This document shows positions 1 through 11,790 of a stretch of 64,000 nucleotides of DNA, piece after piece. The notes beneath the pieces are model-generated. The model worked only from the letters and a program-made list of their open reading frames with translations. It did not search any database and was not told where the DNA came from. The stretch's first letter is position 1. Every line of letters begins with the position of its first letter. The translations under genes were made by a program, and so were the position numbers. The DNA comes from Eumeta japonica. Its lineage: Eukaryota > Arthropoda > Insecta > Lepidoptera > Psychidae. The stretch is from contig BGZK01001438.1 in the NCBI GenBank assembly GCA_005406025.1, forward strand, positions 1 to 64,000, read 5' to 3'.

Positions 1-1989
1 ACAGCGCTCGTCGGCTGTCAGTAACAAGGCGCTGTGCATCTGCCCGCGCGTGCGACACACGAACTGGATCGTCCGCGATAATGCCACTATAATTAAATTT
101 TAATGCTGAACTATAGGCATTGAAGGTTATTAATCGCGCTCTCTCACTGTGCGTCGACCGCTGTCCGCGCACATCGGTAATTAAATAGTCGATTTGTCAT
201 TCGGAATATTTATTTTTTGATTTCATGAAAAGGTTAACTATAATATTCAATGGCGATTTGTGCTTGTTACACCAAAAAGAATAGTATTTAATAATCAAAC
301 AAATAAAGCCGATACGAATAAAATGATAATTATATATTATGTTCTACAAAGTGTAAGATATTTATTTCGCACATTAAATGGTATACGATTGTCCATACAA
401 ATAATTTAAATACCATACAAATTTTACGATCGCGACTCAGAACAACACTTTTAAAATTAGTCAAGTAAAACCACTCCTTATTTGCATTTGTATAGCTAAA
501 TTAAAACAATATTCGCGGCTATACTGTTATTACTCGTCCTTAAACTTTGTGAGGGCTACACACAATTTAATGAGTTCAGTTCACGTCGCACGCGCAACAT
601 CTGCCTTGCAAGTTTAAAAACTGCTCAAAATACCTCTGCCGGACCATCATTTACTTCAGGCTTAATAGTAGTCTTAGTGAAGACAAAAAATGATGTCATT
701 TTTGTAGTCCTTTAATAAAAAGAACATTTTGAGATTTACGCTAAAAAACATGCCCTAGTAACTGCCACCGAACTATAAAAGAACAAACAGAATTAACTTG
801 CACTTTTGTACGACACAACAGATATTATGAAGATTATTATTATAAAAGACAAATAGTAATTATAGTTTTCTGTTAATTCTAAAGGTGGAGAGACCGCTGA
901 AGAAGCACTGGCTGTCACGTACAAAAAAATAATGTTTTAATGTACTGTCAATTAGTTTAATTGGAATAGAGGAATAGGAAGTATACATATTAGCAGAATC
1001 ATTATTTAAAAGAAACTACCCTCTTCTGGTTCCTTTTATTCTTAATACAATAATTAGGCAATTATTAATGAATAGAATATAGTGAATCATTATATAATTC
1101 AAATAAAAATAAGTACTAAGTGATTACATTACGAGTTTATGTAGAATAGTAAGAGATGCGATGGATTTCTCGTGTCTCGTTTCATTTTTATGTTTTTTTG
1201 AAATCTCGTCAAAAGAACCTGTTAGATTATTAATATTAGCTTAAATACTGTTATTTCCTAAGTTTTATTAGATCTGTTCTAAATTATTTTATCACTGCAT
1301 TATAAAGTTTATATTTTTTCCTTTATGGGAAATCACAAATTTAAAAACATAATCCATAATAAATTTACTACAAAAATAGCTCTGACATATGATAATGGAT
1401 AGATAGAATTTTTGTAAGCATATACAATTTTACAATTTAGTCTCCTTTATACTATTTAAAGTTCAAAAACAAAAAAATAGTGTTTTTGAAGCCCACTTTT
1501 ATATTGAGTAATTAAGTGAAAATAGTGTTTCTGTCTTTTTTTTCATGCTATATATTTTAATAAAATCAGATATTTTTATATATCACTAATTTTTATGCAT
1601 TTTGTAGCTTGTAATAGTGCGAAAACGATATTCATTAATGATTCTAAGTATGAGAAAATGTCTTTTAATTCATTTAAAAAAAAAACACGGCACATTGTGT
1701 ATTAACTTTTGAATTCAATGACAGTTTAATTTATCCGAAATAACGCTTACAGTAAGATATTCCTCTACAACATTACCAACTATTATTGATCCCATAAACA
1801 TATAGGAAATCATATGAAATTCATACGATTTTTTTTATACATCTATGCTTCAAAATTAAATGTCTCATTTGATTAAATCGATATTTGTCAATTATTAAAC
1901 GTGACATGAATTTTAATAACAAGTTATATTTCCCACAAGCTTAAAAAGTTATTTTTCTACCAACAAATGAGAACGAAACGAGTTATCCG
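1..1989. other. Non-coding AT-rich stretch
   Basis: No ORF, repeat copy or RNA gene recognised. GC-richer words at 1-180 may belong to something outside the window. Confidence 0.5.
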
Positions 1990-2205
1990 TGTAATGGTAC
2001 ACGCAGTGGTAAGGGTTCCGGCGGTCGTTAATCGATGTCCCCGGGGTAGTGACCGCCCGGGCCCGCTACGCGCGCTCCGCGGGACGACGACCTCCCGAAA
2101 ATAATGTGTACTATTAAAAGTACGACCGACACGCGCGGCTGAAAAGACGCTGGCCAAACGACACGCACTACGCACTTGCAAGGGTGGAGACGTGAGTACG
2201 TACCG
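1990..2205. promoter_or_regulatory. CpG-rich patch
   Basis: GC-rich segment (CCCCGGGGTAGTGACCGCCC, GCTACGCGCGCTCCGCGGGA) in AT-rich DNA. An 86-codon minus-strand frame crosses it but shows no domain. Role unknown. Confidence 0.25.
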
Positions 2206-2904
2206 ATTGCACTTCATGTATTTTTCATGTTGCTTAAGCGGTTAACCTAAGCTATATGTTAAAGTTATAGCTATATATACAACCTGACATATAATACCAA
2301 GAAAAATAACCCTCAAATGGAATCTAATTCTTAGCATTGTTCCAACGAACCAACATAACTTTTTTTTATTTGCTATGAGCATACATTAAATTTGATTATT
2401 TATTATAGATATAAAAGTATGACAATCACAAAATGGAAGTATTCGATTTTCTGCTCCATGAATAAATTTATATCTAAATCTATTGAATTACCGCTTTCCG
2501 ATCACGAATAAAAGATTTTCTTTAATTATTCTCCTCTTTTTTGTAGTTCCTCAGTAAAAACCATTTTCCTGGTAAACCTGGTAATAAAACTCGTCCAAAA
2601 ATAACCCCGCTTATACCAATATGCTATATAAAATTATGTATTCAATTATATAATACATGTATTCGTTTTCTGGTCCGATTAATTTGTTTGCGCTAGTAAA
2701 TTCTATCTGCCTCTCTTTTGCATATACGGGCGTCCCCTACAAAAAAAATACGTTATAAATGTGACTGAATTTCAAATCTATAAAATTTCGCTTAGTATAG
2801 TGAGTAAAAACATGTAGCAAACGAATGAATAGACAAAAATTACCAGAACAGAAAACATTCACATTGTGCTTATACCAAAAATTTAAGTTTAAAATTAATT
2901 AAAA
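2206..2904. other. Non-coding AT-rich stretch
   Basis: Nothing recognised between the CpG patch and repeat copy 1. Confidence 0.5.
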
Positions 2905-3364
2905 ATTTGGTTGCCTGTAAAGTCGGTATACGGGCGAAAGTTTTACGTGACAACGACTTTGAATGGTAAAATCATTTTAATGTGAATATTCATTCGTATA
3001 GTAGGAAGAAGGATGAAATAATAGTAACAATTTAAAACATTTATTTATACAAATTATATTTAAAACATTAATTTATACAAAGAATCTCGCACTGAATTTC
3101 ATATTAACAAAATTTTATTTTTTGCTTTACACATACATACGTATTTATATACAAATATACATACAATAACTTGCAATACATTTGCAAGCTATGCACTAAT
3201 TCTCTAGTGCTGCGGCAGACCGATCATAGTTGAGTGGGAGAGAGACGCAAGGCATTCGGCGGGCCTCTCTCTCGTTCGGTGACTCATCGTTACGTTACCG
3301 AGCGTTACACTTTTTCAAAGTGACTCCCAGCCGCAACCTAATTTAAGACGTTGTCACGTCAAAA
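2905..3364 (+). mobile_element. ~460-bp non-autonomous repeat, copy 1
   Basis: First of seven near-identical copies. Left end ATTTGGTTGCCTGTAAAGTC, right end ...GACGTTGTCACGTCAAAA. A 15-bp inverted repeat (ACGTGACAACGACTT on the left, AAGACGTTGTCACGT on the right, one mismatch) is terminal on the right but lies ~43 bp inside the left end. The interior has no ORF. It has AT-rich direct repeats (TTTATACAAAGAAT-like), then a GC-rich hairpin-prone part with GAGAGAG/CTCTCTC and TGAGT/ACTCA arms. It is flanked by A-runs at both ends. Confidence 0.85.
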
Positions 3365-4056
3365 ACAACATTTTTGTACACAAAATAGAGAATAAATATT
3401 ATTATAATAAACAAACAATTCACCACATAAATGCTTCATGCACAAATTAATAAAAAAGTAAAAGCTTTTAAATAGAAGTAAAAAAAATTGCAGCAGAAGC
3501 AAGTTTCTGAATGAAACTCAGCATTATTTGAATTGTATTAGTATAAATATAAAAAGGTATAGACATAAAATTAAAGTTATTTACATGTGTACAAGCACAC
3601 CGCAACCGCCTAGATGAGGTACATAAGCACAGATTAAACTATAATACATATTTGTGTTAAAATTTCGGCGAAGTGTGAGTTGAACTTGCATAAAGAGGAT
3701 TTCATAGTATAAATCGTTGTATTAATCTGCGATGGAACTTAGAAATACGTTTTATTCTCATTTTCTCTTCACGACTATTTTCGTATTCCGTGGATTTTTA
3801 AAAACTTGTGATATTCGTTTAAAATATCCAGTAAACTATCGTATGTTCCGTATTTATTTTAAAATTCTATTTGTAGATATTTTCTTTAATGTCTTTTGAA
3901 ATATAAATTTTTAAATTCAACAATAAAACATATTTGTGTTTGTTGTAGCTAAGCCGTCCAGTTAATGTATCGATTGGCCCTTAAAATATTCGCTCGTCTA
4001 ACTTTACAAACGTGCGAAATTACACCTATTTTCGTCCAGGAAATTCCAAGATAAAA
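3365..4056. other. Non-coding stretch between two repeat copies
   Basis: Nothing recognised between repeat copies 1 and 2. Confidence 0.5.
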
Positions 4057-4522
4057 ATTTGGTTGCCTGTAAAGTCGGTATACGGGCGAAAGTTTTACGT
4101 GACAACGACTTTGAATGGTAAAATCATTTTAATGTGAATATTCATTCGTATAGTAGGAAGAAGGATGAAATAATAGTAACAATTTAAAACATTTATTTAT
4201 ACAAAGAATTATATTTAAAACATTAATTTATACAAAGAATCTCGCTTTGAATTTCATATTAACAAAATTTTATTTTACCTTTACACATACATACGTATTT
4301 ATATACAAATATACATACAATAACTTGCAATACATTTGCAAGCTATGCACTAATTCTCTAGTGCTGCGCGCGCGGCAGACCGATCATAGTTGAGTGGGAG
4401 AGAGACGCAAGGCATTCGGCGGGCCTCTCTCGTTCGGTGACTCATCGTTACGTTACCGAGCGTTACACTTTTCATAAGTGACTCCAGCCGCAACCCTAAT
4501 TTAAGACGTTGTCACGTCAAAA
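4057..4522 (+). mobile_element. ~460-bp non-autonomous repeat, copy 2
   Basis: Same element in the same orientation as copy 1, only ~690 bp downstream of it. Left flank ends in GATAAAA, right end is TCAAAA followed by GGCTTTG. It is almost identical to copy 3 over its whole length; differences are a few single bases and an added CG pair in the central hairpin-prone part. Confidence 0.85.
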
Positions 4523-5036
4523 GGCTTTGTTTTTTTTTGGGTTGAGTATACGGAATTCCAATTAAATTGAATTGAATCGGGTGTATGGAATTTTACAAGT
4601 TTTAGGAAAATATTCCACAAGTTATTAATCGTTAAGGAAAAAATTTGAAAAAGTCTCTGTAATTAATACCACGTCTATACGATTAAATTTTCAGATTTTT
4701 GTGATTTTTATGACGCTTAACTACATGAGCGGCCGCTTTTAGCGAGCACTAACATTTAGCCAGTTCGACGGTTTCTGCATCGGAACTGTAATCCGGATCG
4801 AGAACTCACTGCGAACTGGTGTGGAACGCGGAATAGGACATTATGATCGGAAATGGTAATGCATTTTTTATCAACACGGTGAATATGGATTGTTTTAAGC
4901 GCATATCACTATTATAGATGACGTATTAGTGTTGTCCAGCAGCCGAGTGGCTTTTATAAAGTATAGCACGAAAAACTAAAAAGCATCCTAAACTATATTT
5001 TATTTTAAATATAACTCTAATAGATTTTTTTTTTAA

Positions 5037-5253
5037 TTAATATTTTTGTGTATCGATCACTGGCAATTTTAATTTCCAGTAAATTCTGAACGTAGCTGGG
5101 AGGCACCTCGCGTTCGGTATTCCTGAGTTGCATATGCGAGATGTAACCGCCAAATCTGAAGACATCCTTGTGTAATTCGTAATGTACAGTGAAAGAAATG
5201 CATCGACGATTTCAATGCATTCTTTGTCGTCCTTAATGCAAATTGCTGCACTT
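5037..5253 (-). pseudogene. Possible decayed coding fragment with splice-acceptor-like start
   Basis: On the minus strand a good acceptor (ACCCCTCTTTCAG) ends at 5254, followed by a frame open to a stop at 5037-5039 (CIKDDKECIEIVDAFLSLYI). A second frame over the second half reads more protein-like (FRFGGYISHMQLRNTE then VPPSYVQNLLEIKIASDR). The switch between frames suggests an old exon with one frameshift. Family not recognised; chance is possible. Confidence 0.3.
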
Positions 5254-5984
5254 CTGAAAGAGGGGTAGACACATATCTACCAATACGTCATATTTTAAAA
5301 TTTGAATAACATGTAAACGAATCTTTTTCTTTCTTACAACAATTTGTACTGGCACCCTCAGATTCATTTTAATAATTCTTTTGTTACATGAAAAAAGGGG
5401 TTAGGAATGTTTCGTCAAGCTCATAAAAGTTATTGAAAAAAATTTGTTCTCAACCTCGTTATACAACAAGAAGGGCTACTTTGTGTTGTGTTGTATCATT
5501 TGTTTTGTAAATGCTTTGTTTAAGTAAATATATAGGTGTCGTGTTTTTATACACAAGTAAACTCGTACTTTGCACATTTTCTACAGAATTTTTATAGTTC
5601 GTGGAATAAATATATACGAGCTATTTATTTCTTCTCGATTTACAAACATCAGTTGCGGGCTGCATCTTTCTCCGAGATACCTTTGAAGTACATCGATTGC
5701 GACCTCGTTACAACGACCAGTTTAATAGCAGAAATATTTTCACCACTCAAGTGCATTCAAAACCAACATCGATAATAAAATATTAGCTTCTTTTACATAT
5801 CTCGTACTTTATATGCCTAACGACTAAACTCATAAGTTTTGAAAGCACGTACGGGATCTAGTGCTTTGGGAATTACAGATAAGAACCGTCTTATACATTC
5901 TAATAGGTATGGCTCAGGAGTATCAAATTATAATATAATGGACACTAGGTCTGTGTTCCGACCAGGGCACGTTACACAACAGGT
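5254..5984. other. Non-coding stretch
   Basis: A 79-codon plus frame (5536-5775) lacks domain or composition support. Nothing else seen. Confidence 0.45.
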
Positions 5985-6160
5985 CAGAAACAAGGCTGCG
6001 TACCTGCGCGCGCGCACTCGCGTCTCCCAAAAACCCGTTGTAAGGACGTAACGGGACCGGCCGTTACAGCCCACTAATAAACGGCGGCCGCGCGGCGCCC
6101 GCGCACAAAGACGCACTGCGCCGTCTATTAGCAGGACATCAAATGCACCGATCGGCGGCC
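5985..6160. promoter_or_regulatory. CpG-rich patch
   Basis: Contains GCGCGCGCACTCGCGTCTCC and ACGGCGGCCGCGCGGCGCCC. No convincing ORF. Only ~400 bp before the larger island at 6540, so they may be parts of one regulatory region. Confidence 0.25.
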
Positions 6161-6539
6161 GTTCTTTGGAAACTTACATCTGGACAACATAATTTACCCA
6201 ATGGATTTGTTACGCGTTCTAATGTTTTATGGCTCGGGCCATATCGTAGGCTTTATCACTTTATTTTGCTCTTCCTTCTTAATCGCTGACGCAAAGTAAC
6301 TTTTAGATGGCACTTTCGTAGTTACGATACTAAAAAAATTGTAAATTGTCACAACCGCTTGGATCTGCTCGATTGCCTGGAGGCTACTCAAATTTTGTTC
6401 TGATCATGATTTTTTATAATTGCCCGTCATGACAACCGATAACCCAACAAAATAATATATCGTGATTATTTTTGCGTAGTCAAATTAATGTTATTTTGTG
6501 TTTTTTCTTTAATTTAATAATATTAATGAAGGTTGAGCG

Positions 6540-6990
6540 AAGCTCTCCTCGCCCCGTGCCTCGCCGCCGAGTGACCGCCGACAGAAGCCTTTGTCGCGCT
6601 TATAAAATTGTATCACGAAAATTAATTTTTGGGTCGAGCCACACGCGTCGAAAATGGTCGCGCGCGCACGAGACGGGAGACGCTCGCCCGGCGAGAGTGA
6701 AAGAGACGGCACGCTAAAAAACCGGGCCGACTAACGGGACAGCCGACATACGGAAGTGTGTCAGTAGCGTGCGCGGGCGCGCGGCGCGGAGGGGCGTAAG
6801 CGCCGCGCGCGCCGCGACCGACTCACAACCTTGACCCCGCGAGACAGAGTCGCGATCAAAAGCGACAGTGCACGCTACGGCGCCGCAGTTTCGATTTTCA
6901 CGGCGAGTGATTCATGCCACTTCGGGCCGCGGGCCGCGCGCCGCGCCGCCGGGGCCTGAAATCGATTCTGAAGTTTCGTGTATTTCAGAT
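6540..6990. promoter_or_regulatory. CpG-rich island, candidate promoter
   Basis: The strongest CpG-rich block upstream of the zinc-finger gene, e.g. GCGTGCGCGGGCGCGCGGCG near 6770. A TATAAAA lies at 6601, and an arthropod initiator-like TCAGT at ~6760 sits ahead of the richest part. Frames crossing it (6472-6717 and others) look like chance. Could be the promoter or first exon of the gene at 19 kb (inference). Confidence 0.35.
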
Positions 6991-7457
6991 ACGAAATTCA
7001 AATGGAAGTCACTCGTAACAAAGTTACAGTACTTAATTTCCGGCATAATTCTCGCAAACTTAACTACTAAATATTGGTCTAAGAGCAGAACTGTTTCATT
7101 GAACATTGTGATTATGAAATAGCTCACTGTCTCTATTTTACAATTAACAAAAAGTGAAAACAAAATAAACACTATTCGATTTGATCTTATATTTATCAGT
7201 AATTTTATCTATGACAAATAAAATGAAAAGAAGACTAACTTTTGTAGCACCGCGGACGAATGATATAAATACATGCTTCTGTTCATTCTTTATTTTTAAA
7301 AACATATGTTTAAACTCTCCCTATTTCTCAGAGAGGTCGACGAGCACCACACGTTTTCGAACTAAGGTACCTTCTTTAATATTCGTAATTTATTTAAAGT
7401 CGATCAATGATGAGCATCACTCTCACTGGCGTACCTGAGGCGGGCGGCGCGCGCTCG

Positions 7458-7538
7458 CGCCGGTGAAAGGGCTCGAAACAAGCGGGCCAAATGAAAAATC
7501 ACAAATTGTTCGCGAAGTTCGCAGCACTTTCACCGGCG
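7458..7538. repeat. 12-bp inverted repeat at the edge of a CpG island
   Basis: CGCCGGTGAAAG (7458-7469) and CTTTCACCGGCG (7527-7538) are exact complements 57 bases apart. Possible dimeric regulator sites or cruciform; no gene in between. Confidence 0.45.
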
Positions 7539-8219
7539 CACTAGCACTTTGTCGAACTATGGACAGGCAAGAAGAAATTTACAGCCGGACACATCGGTAG
7601 ATGCCTAGACGAACGTAAACATATGGATGTAAAGAAAATATTTTTAATGCTATTTCTTAAGTTTGTCTTTGCCACGATATCAACAAAGACCCTCAAATAT
7701 CAAATTTGACGTTTTGTTCTTATTAAAATATAGAGTAAGATTTGTTAGCAATAAACCTATCGAGATTCAAATATAAAAAGACCTGAAGTAAAGGCTTTAA
7801 ATGTTATTTCCTTTATTAGTACAGGTGAGTGTGTATTTTGTAAAATTTGAGTGTGTAAAATGTAATTGTAAAATATAAACAAGTTGTGTAAGTAAATGCT
7901 TTTATTATTACAGAGAAACGAAATTACACCCTTATTTAATTTTTCCCAATTGTTGGAACAAATGTCATTACATGAATATAAATTTTGTGCACATTTTGTT
8001 GTATTTTATAATTGCACGACTTTGATACCCGAGCATTTGAGTGTTTTACGATCGAATATTTTTTTTGCCTCTTGGCAGCAACTATTACTATGGCTGTACT
8101 CTCGTTAATGCACAGAAATGGAAAATTGCATACCGTTGTGCATATGATTTAATCAAGATTAATTCTGTGTGACAAAGAAAATAATTTCATGTAACAGAAA
8201 CGACAAGAACATCAAAATA

Positions 8220-8242
8220 CTTCAAACTTCAAACTTCAAAAA
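8220..8242. repeat. Short tandem repeat
   Basis: Three copies of CTTCAAA in a row. Microsatellite-like; no role suggested. Confidence 0.6.
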
Positions 8243-9052
8243 CCCGTCAATCAAGACGAACATTATGTTAATCTTGAAAAAATGATAACCAGTAAAAAAA
8301 TCCCATTAATTTACCTGTTGTTGTTTAATAGATTCGTCTCATCACAATAATAATGGAGTTTGTAAATGGCTATCTAACTGAATTTCGTACAATCAATAAA
8401 ATACTATTTCGTTATGCAGGCATGAAGTTTCGGTATATTACTTGCCTCGGTTACAACGAAAGATAAAGTTTAACAATTATTGTCTAGATGGCGCTAAAAA
8501 AAAACTTATAAGAACAAATTACTAAATAGCATAAAATTATAGCGTTTACCGGATATGGTAAATAACCAAATTACTTTTTTTTAGAATTGAGGGTATTGGA
8601 ATAAAGCAGTTATATTATGTATTTGTTGCAATCTTTATCATCGAGCAGTCGTTAAAATATCTATCATGATAATATATTTGAATCGGTGTGCAATTAGGTA
8701 TCCCTTATTTTAAAAAGTTTTATTTTTTCTAACGCATACGTTTAAGTTTTGTTGGTTTGCTGTCGATTACGTCCATACAAATGGCGCGGAAGTAGCGGCA
8801 CGTAATCGTGATATTTGTCATTTGTTCTCAGTAATTCTCATGATTAATACGTATCGTTTTAACGTTTAAAAGATGGTAGTGGAATTAAGGGGCAATAAAA
8901 AAGTATTTTCTTAGTCGGTGACGTAAATTATCAAATAACTGGCGCAAACTTATTGTCTAACCCTCAAGTTTTTCCTAACTTTTTATAACATTCGCGAAGT
9001 TAAATTGACTGTTAATGAAAGCGCAAATTTAGTCATTTGAGAGTGTATTATA

Positions 9053-10817
9053 TTTTGGAGAAAAGCTAAGATCCCTACCAGAGCTATACCTAACTGTGTA
9101 AAAAAACTTGTGGATCTTTATCATCTTAGAGAAGTTACAAAAAATTTCCAAAAAAATACATACATATTTACAAGCACCGAAACAATTTAAATAATTCATT
9201 CGATATGACATACGCTGATGTTTTGGAACGGATGAAAATAGATAAAGACAAAATACAATTAAGGAAAAAAAGGAAAGGACAAGACAGAGAAAATTAAAAG
9301 AAGAGAAAAAAAAGACATGAACAAATGTGTTACGGGACTTTATCGTCATCACTCACTACAGACTTTATTCAAGCACAAGGACATGATCATCAACCATCAG
9401 CTTTAATGAAAGCCTTGAGGAACCCTTCCCATCCACCTCTCAGACGGTAAGTTCTAAACCTACTACTCATACAAAAATAGAAAGGAAAAACTTTATTACA
9501 CCGAAGTCAGTTACAACTTTAGATAGATGTCAATTAGGCATAAGGGATTCTGTCTATATACTTCAGGATGTAGTAAAAATACTAGATCTTAGCTGTGACG
9601 ATTTCTCGATAAACGAATCGTCTATTCAACGTATCTGCACACACAGTAGAAAAGATAGAGCGGAATTTACAAAATCAGATTTTCAAAGTAATAGTAACCG
9701 TTGGCCTGAAATGGTAACCGTTCACTGGGATAGGAAGTGGTTACCTGATCTGGACGTGAAAAGTTCTAAAAAAGAACCCCTGCCAATTCTAATTTGATTT
9801 GGAGAAAATGAACAACTTCTGGCTGTACCCAAGCTGGTGAGCTCTTCCGGCCAGAATCAAGCTGAAGCTGTGTTAAACACATTTTATGTCTGGAACCTCC
9901 ATGATAAAGAGCAAATAATGTGCTGTGACGTAGCTGTTTCTAATACAGGGCTATTGAAAGGAGCTTGTGTACTTTTGTACTAAAAAAACTAGGCACTTTT
10001 GAAACAACTGGAAGACAAATTAATCGTACTGCAATTGAATCGTAAACCGATATCATCACCCAAAATTATTGTAATACAAGAATAAAAGAATTGTTGACAT
10101 TTTATAATAAAGAATTGCGAAAAAACATTGTACGTGACGACTTTCGGGAACTGACTGAACTATTCATTATCTGCTTAAGAAGAAATAATTAGTAAAAAAT
10201 TAAAATCAGACCTCCTCGCTCTAGGAGGCCTGATTGCATCGCTGATGCATCAAGTAAGATCAATGGCTAGAGCTATTTACTCTTTAAAAATATGTTTGTC
10301 ACAATCCCAGTTCAAAATTAGCGCCAAGGACAAACGAGCACTTGAAGACGTTTGTGTGTTCATGAACCCATTCTATATGTGAAACCATGGCTTGGATGAA
10401 GTCTGGCGGTGAAGGCACCACATCAAGATTTGTGCTTTTTAAAGAGGCTTAAGGAATATGAAACTGTTATTTATTATTGCAGGAAAATCGTTAAATAATA
10501 CTCTGTCTGTGAAGAGCACAAATTTATTTTCTAGACTAAAAATTTATTAGAACTTCCTCCAGAGACCCGTTGCTACGTGGGACGAAGATGTTACCTGTTT
10601 AGAGGCAAAAAAAGTTATTTCTTTAAAGGCAGTTAATGATATGGCTGAAAGAAGTGTAAAACTTTTGTAGGATTTGCATGGTTTGATCACTGCAAAGGAA
10701 GAGCAACAGTAATTTTTACTACGCTGTATGCAAGAACATAGAAATCTGTATACAACTATAAAAAAGAGACCATCAATAGAAAATATTCCTCCTGATCTAC
10801 AATTTTATCTTCTTTAA
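9053..10817 (+). pseudogene. Decayed transposon-derived ORF (insect multicopy family)
   Basis: Three-frame reading gives a string of coherent peptide blocks broken by stops and frameshifts. They include FWRKAKIPTRAIPNCVKKL (from 9053), YADVLERMKIDKDKIQLRKK (~9210), LDRCQLGIRDSVYIL (~9520), WPEMVTVHWDRKWLPDLDV (~9705), EQIMCCDVAVSNTGLLKGAC (~9910), SMARAIYSLKICLSQSQFK (~10260), SLKAVNDMAERSVKLL (~10620) and HGLITAKEEQQ (~10680), then a terminal stop at 10815-10817. The order and motifs match a family of repeated transposon-like ORFs that I recall from several arthropods and Hydra; I cannot name its superfamily with certainty. The CCDxxxSNTG block resembles a catalytic-core segment. It is non-functional here because of many stops. 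Intact upstream frames on the other strand (9029-9352) are shadows. Confidence 0.65.
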
Positions 10818-11016
10818 ATAAATATTTAAAAAAATATAAATATATCAATTTATTTAGCTACATAACGGTAAGGATTAAAAACAGCAATTTTCAAAATCTT
10901 AAGGGTTTTCTGTCGGCACGGGTTAATGTTGACATTGGAAGATAAACTTTTGTATTTAAGTAAGTCTGGGTAGTTTAAAAAAATAGGGGGTATGAATTTC
11001 GGTATTTAAAAAAAAA

Positions 11017-11472
11017 ATTTGGTTGCCTGTAAAGTCGGTATACGGGCGAAAGTTTTACGTGACAACGACTTTGAATGGTAAAATCATTTTAATGTGAATA
11101 TTCATTCGTATAGTAGGAAGAAGGATGAAATAATAGTAACAATTTAAAACATTTATTTATACAAAGAATTATATTTAAAACATTAATTTATACAAAGAAT
11201 CTCGCACTGAATTTCATATTAACAAAATTTTATTTTTACCTTTACACATACATACGTATTTATATACAAATATACATACAATAACTTGTAATACATTTGC
11301 ATTCACTAATTCTGCGCTTGCGCGGCAGACCGATCATAGTTGAGTGGGAGAGAGACGCAAGGCATTCGGCGGGCCTCTCTCGTTCGGTGACTCATCGTTA
11401 CGTTACCGAGCGTTACACTTTTCATAAGTGACTCCCAGCCGCAACCTAATTTAAGACGTTGTCACGTCAAAA
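11017..11472 (+). mobile_element. ~460-bp non-autonomous repeat, copy 3
   Basis: Same element and orientation. It has a small deletion where other copies read GCAAGCTATGCACTAATTC, which removes one arm of that local palindrome. It is flanked by a long A-run on the left. The CpG-rich island at 11530 starts shortly after its right end, so a long open frame crossing the junction (11459-11857) is not a gene. Confidence 0.85.
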
Positions 11473-11529
11473 ATTTTTGCCATGTAAGGGACACTTTAGT
11501 GTGCAGTGCGAATCACCAATCTGTAGAGT

Positions 11530-11790
11530 TTTCCGAGCGGCGCCGGCGCCGGTGGCGCAAGCGGCGGCGGCGGACAACGACCGCGCAATCGAACCTTCGG
11601 GCCAGGCATTTGCGAAAAACGATCCCAATGTTGCGCTTTTGAGCCGAAACGAATCTATATTTTATTATTGGCCGGAGTATTTTTTCAGCGGTGTTGCAGC
11701 GCGCTGCGTGCCGCGAGTTGGGCAAGGCGTGCGTGCCCGCCGCCCGCGCCCGCGTCCGTCGCCCGCCGCGGTCATAGCCGAACGTATTTT
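11530..11790. promoter_or_regulatory. CpG-rich island
   Basis: GGCGCCGGCGCCGGTGGCGC and CCCGCCGCCCGCGCCCGCGT within 260 bp. Frames on both strands are open only because of base composition. The plus frame begins inside repeat copy 3. Confidence 0.3.

Larger units (their letters stand above)
6991..9052. other. Mostly non-coding stretch
   Basis: Apart from the 12-bp inverted repeat (7458-7538) and the CTTCAAA triplet, only AT-rich sequence with chance frames. TAGATGGCGCTAA at ~8487 is a word that recurs near 62420 and in other moth repeats. Confidence 0.45.

Noticed and set aside
9029..9352. 107-codon minus frame rich in Phe/Leu/Ser
   Set aside because: Antisense of the Lys-rich part of the decayed transposon ORF on the plus strand.
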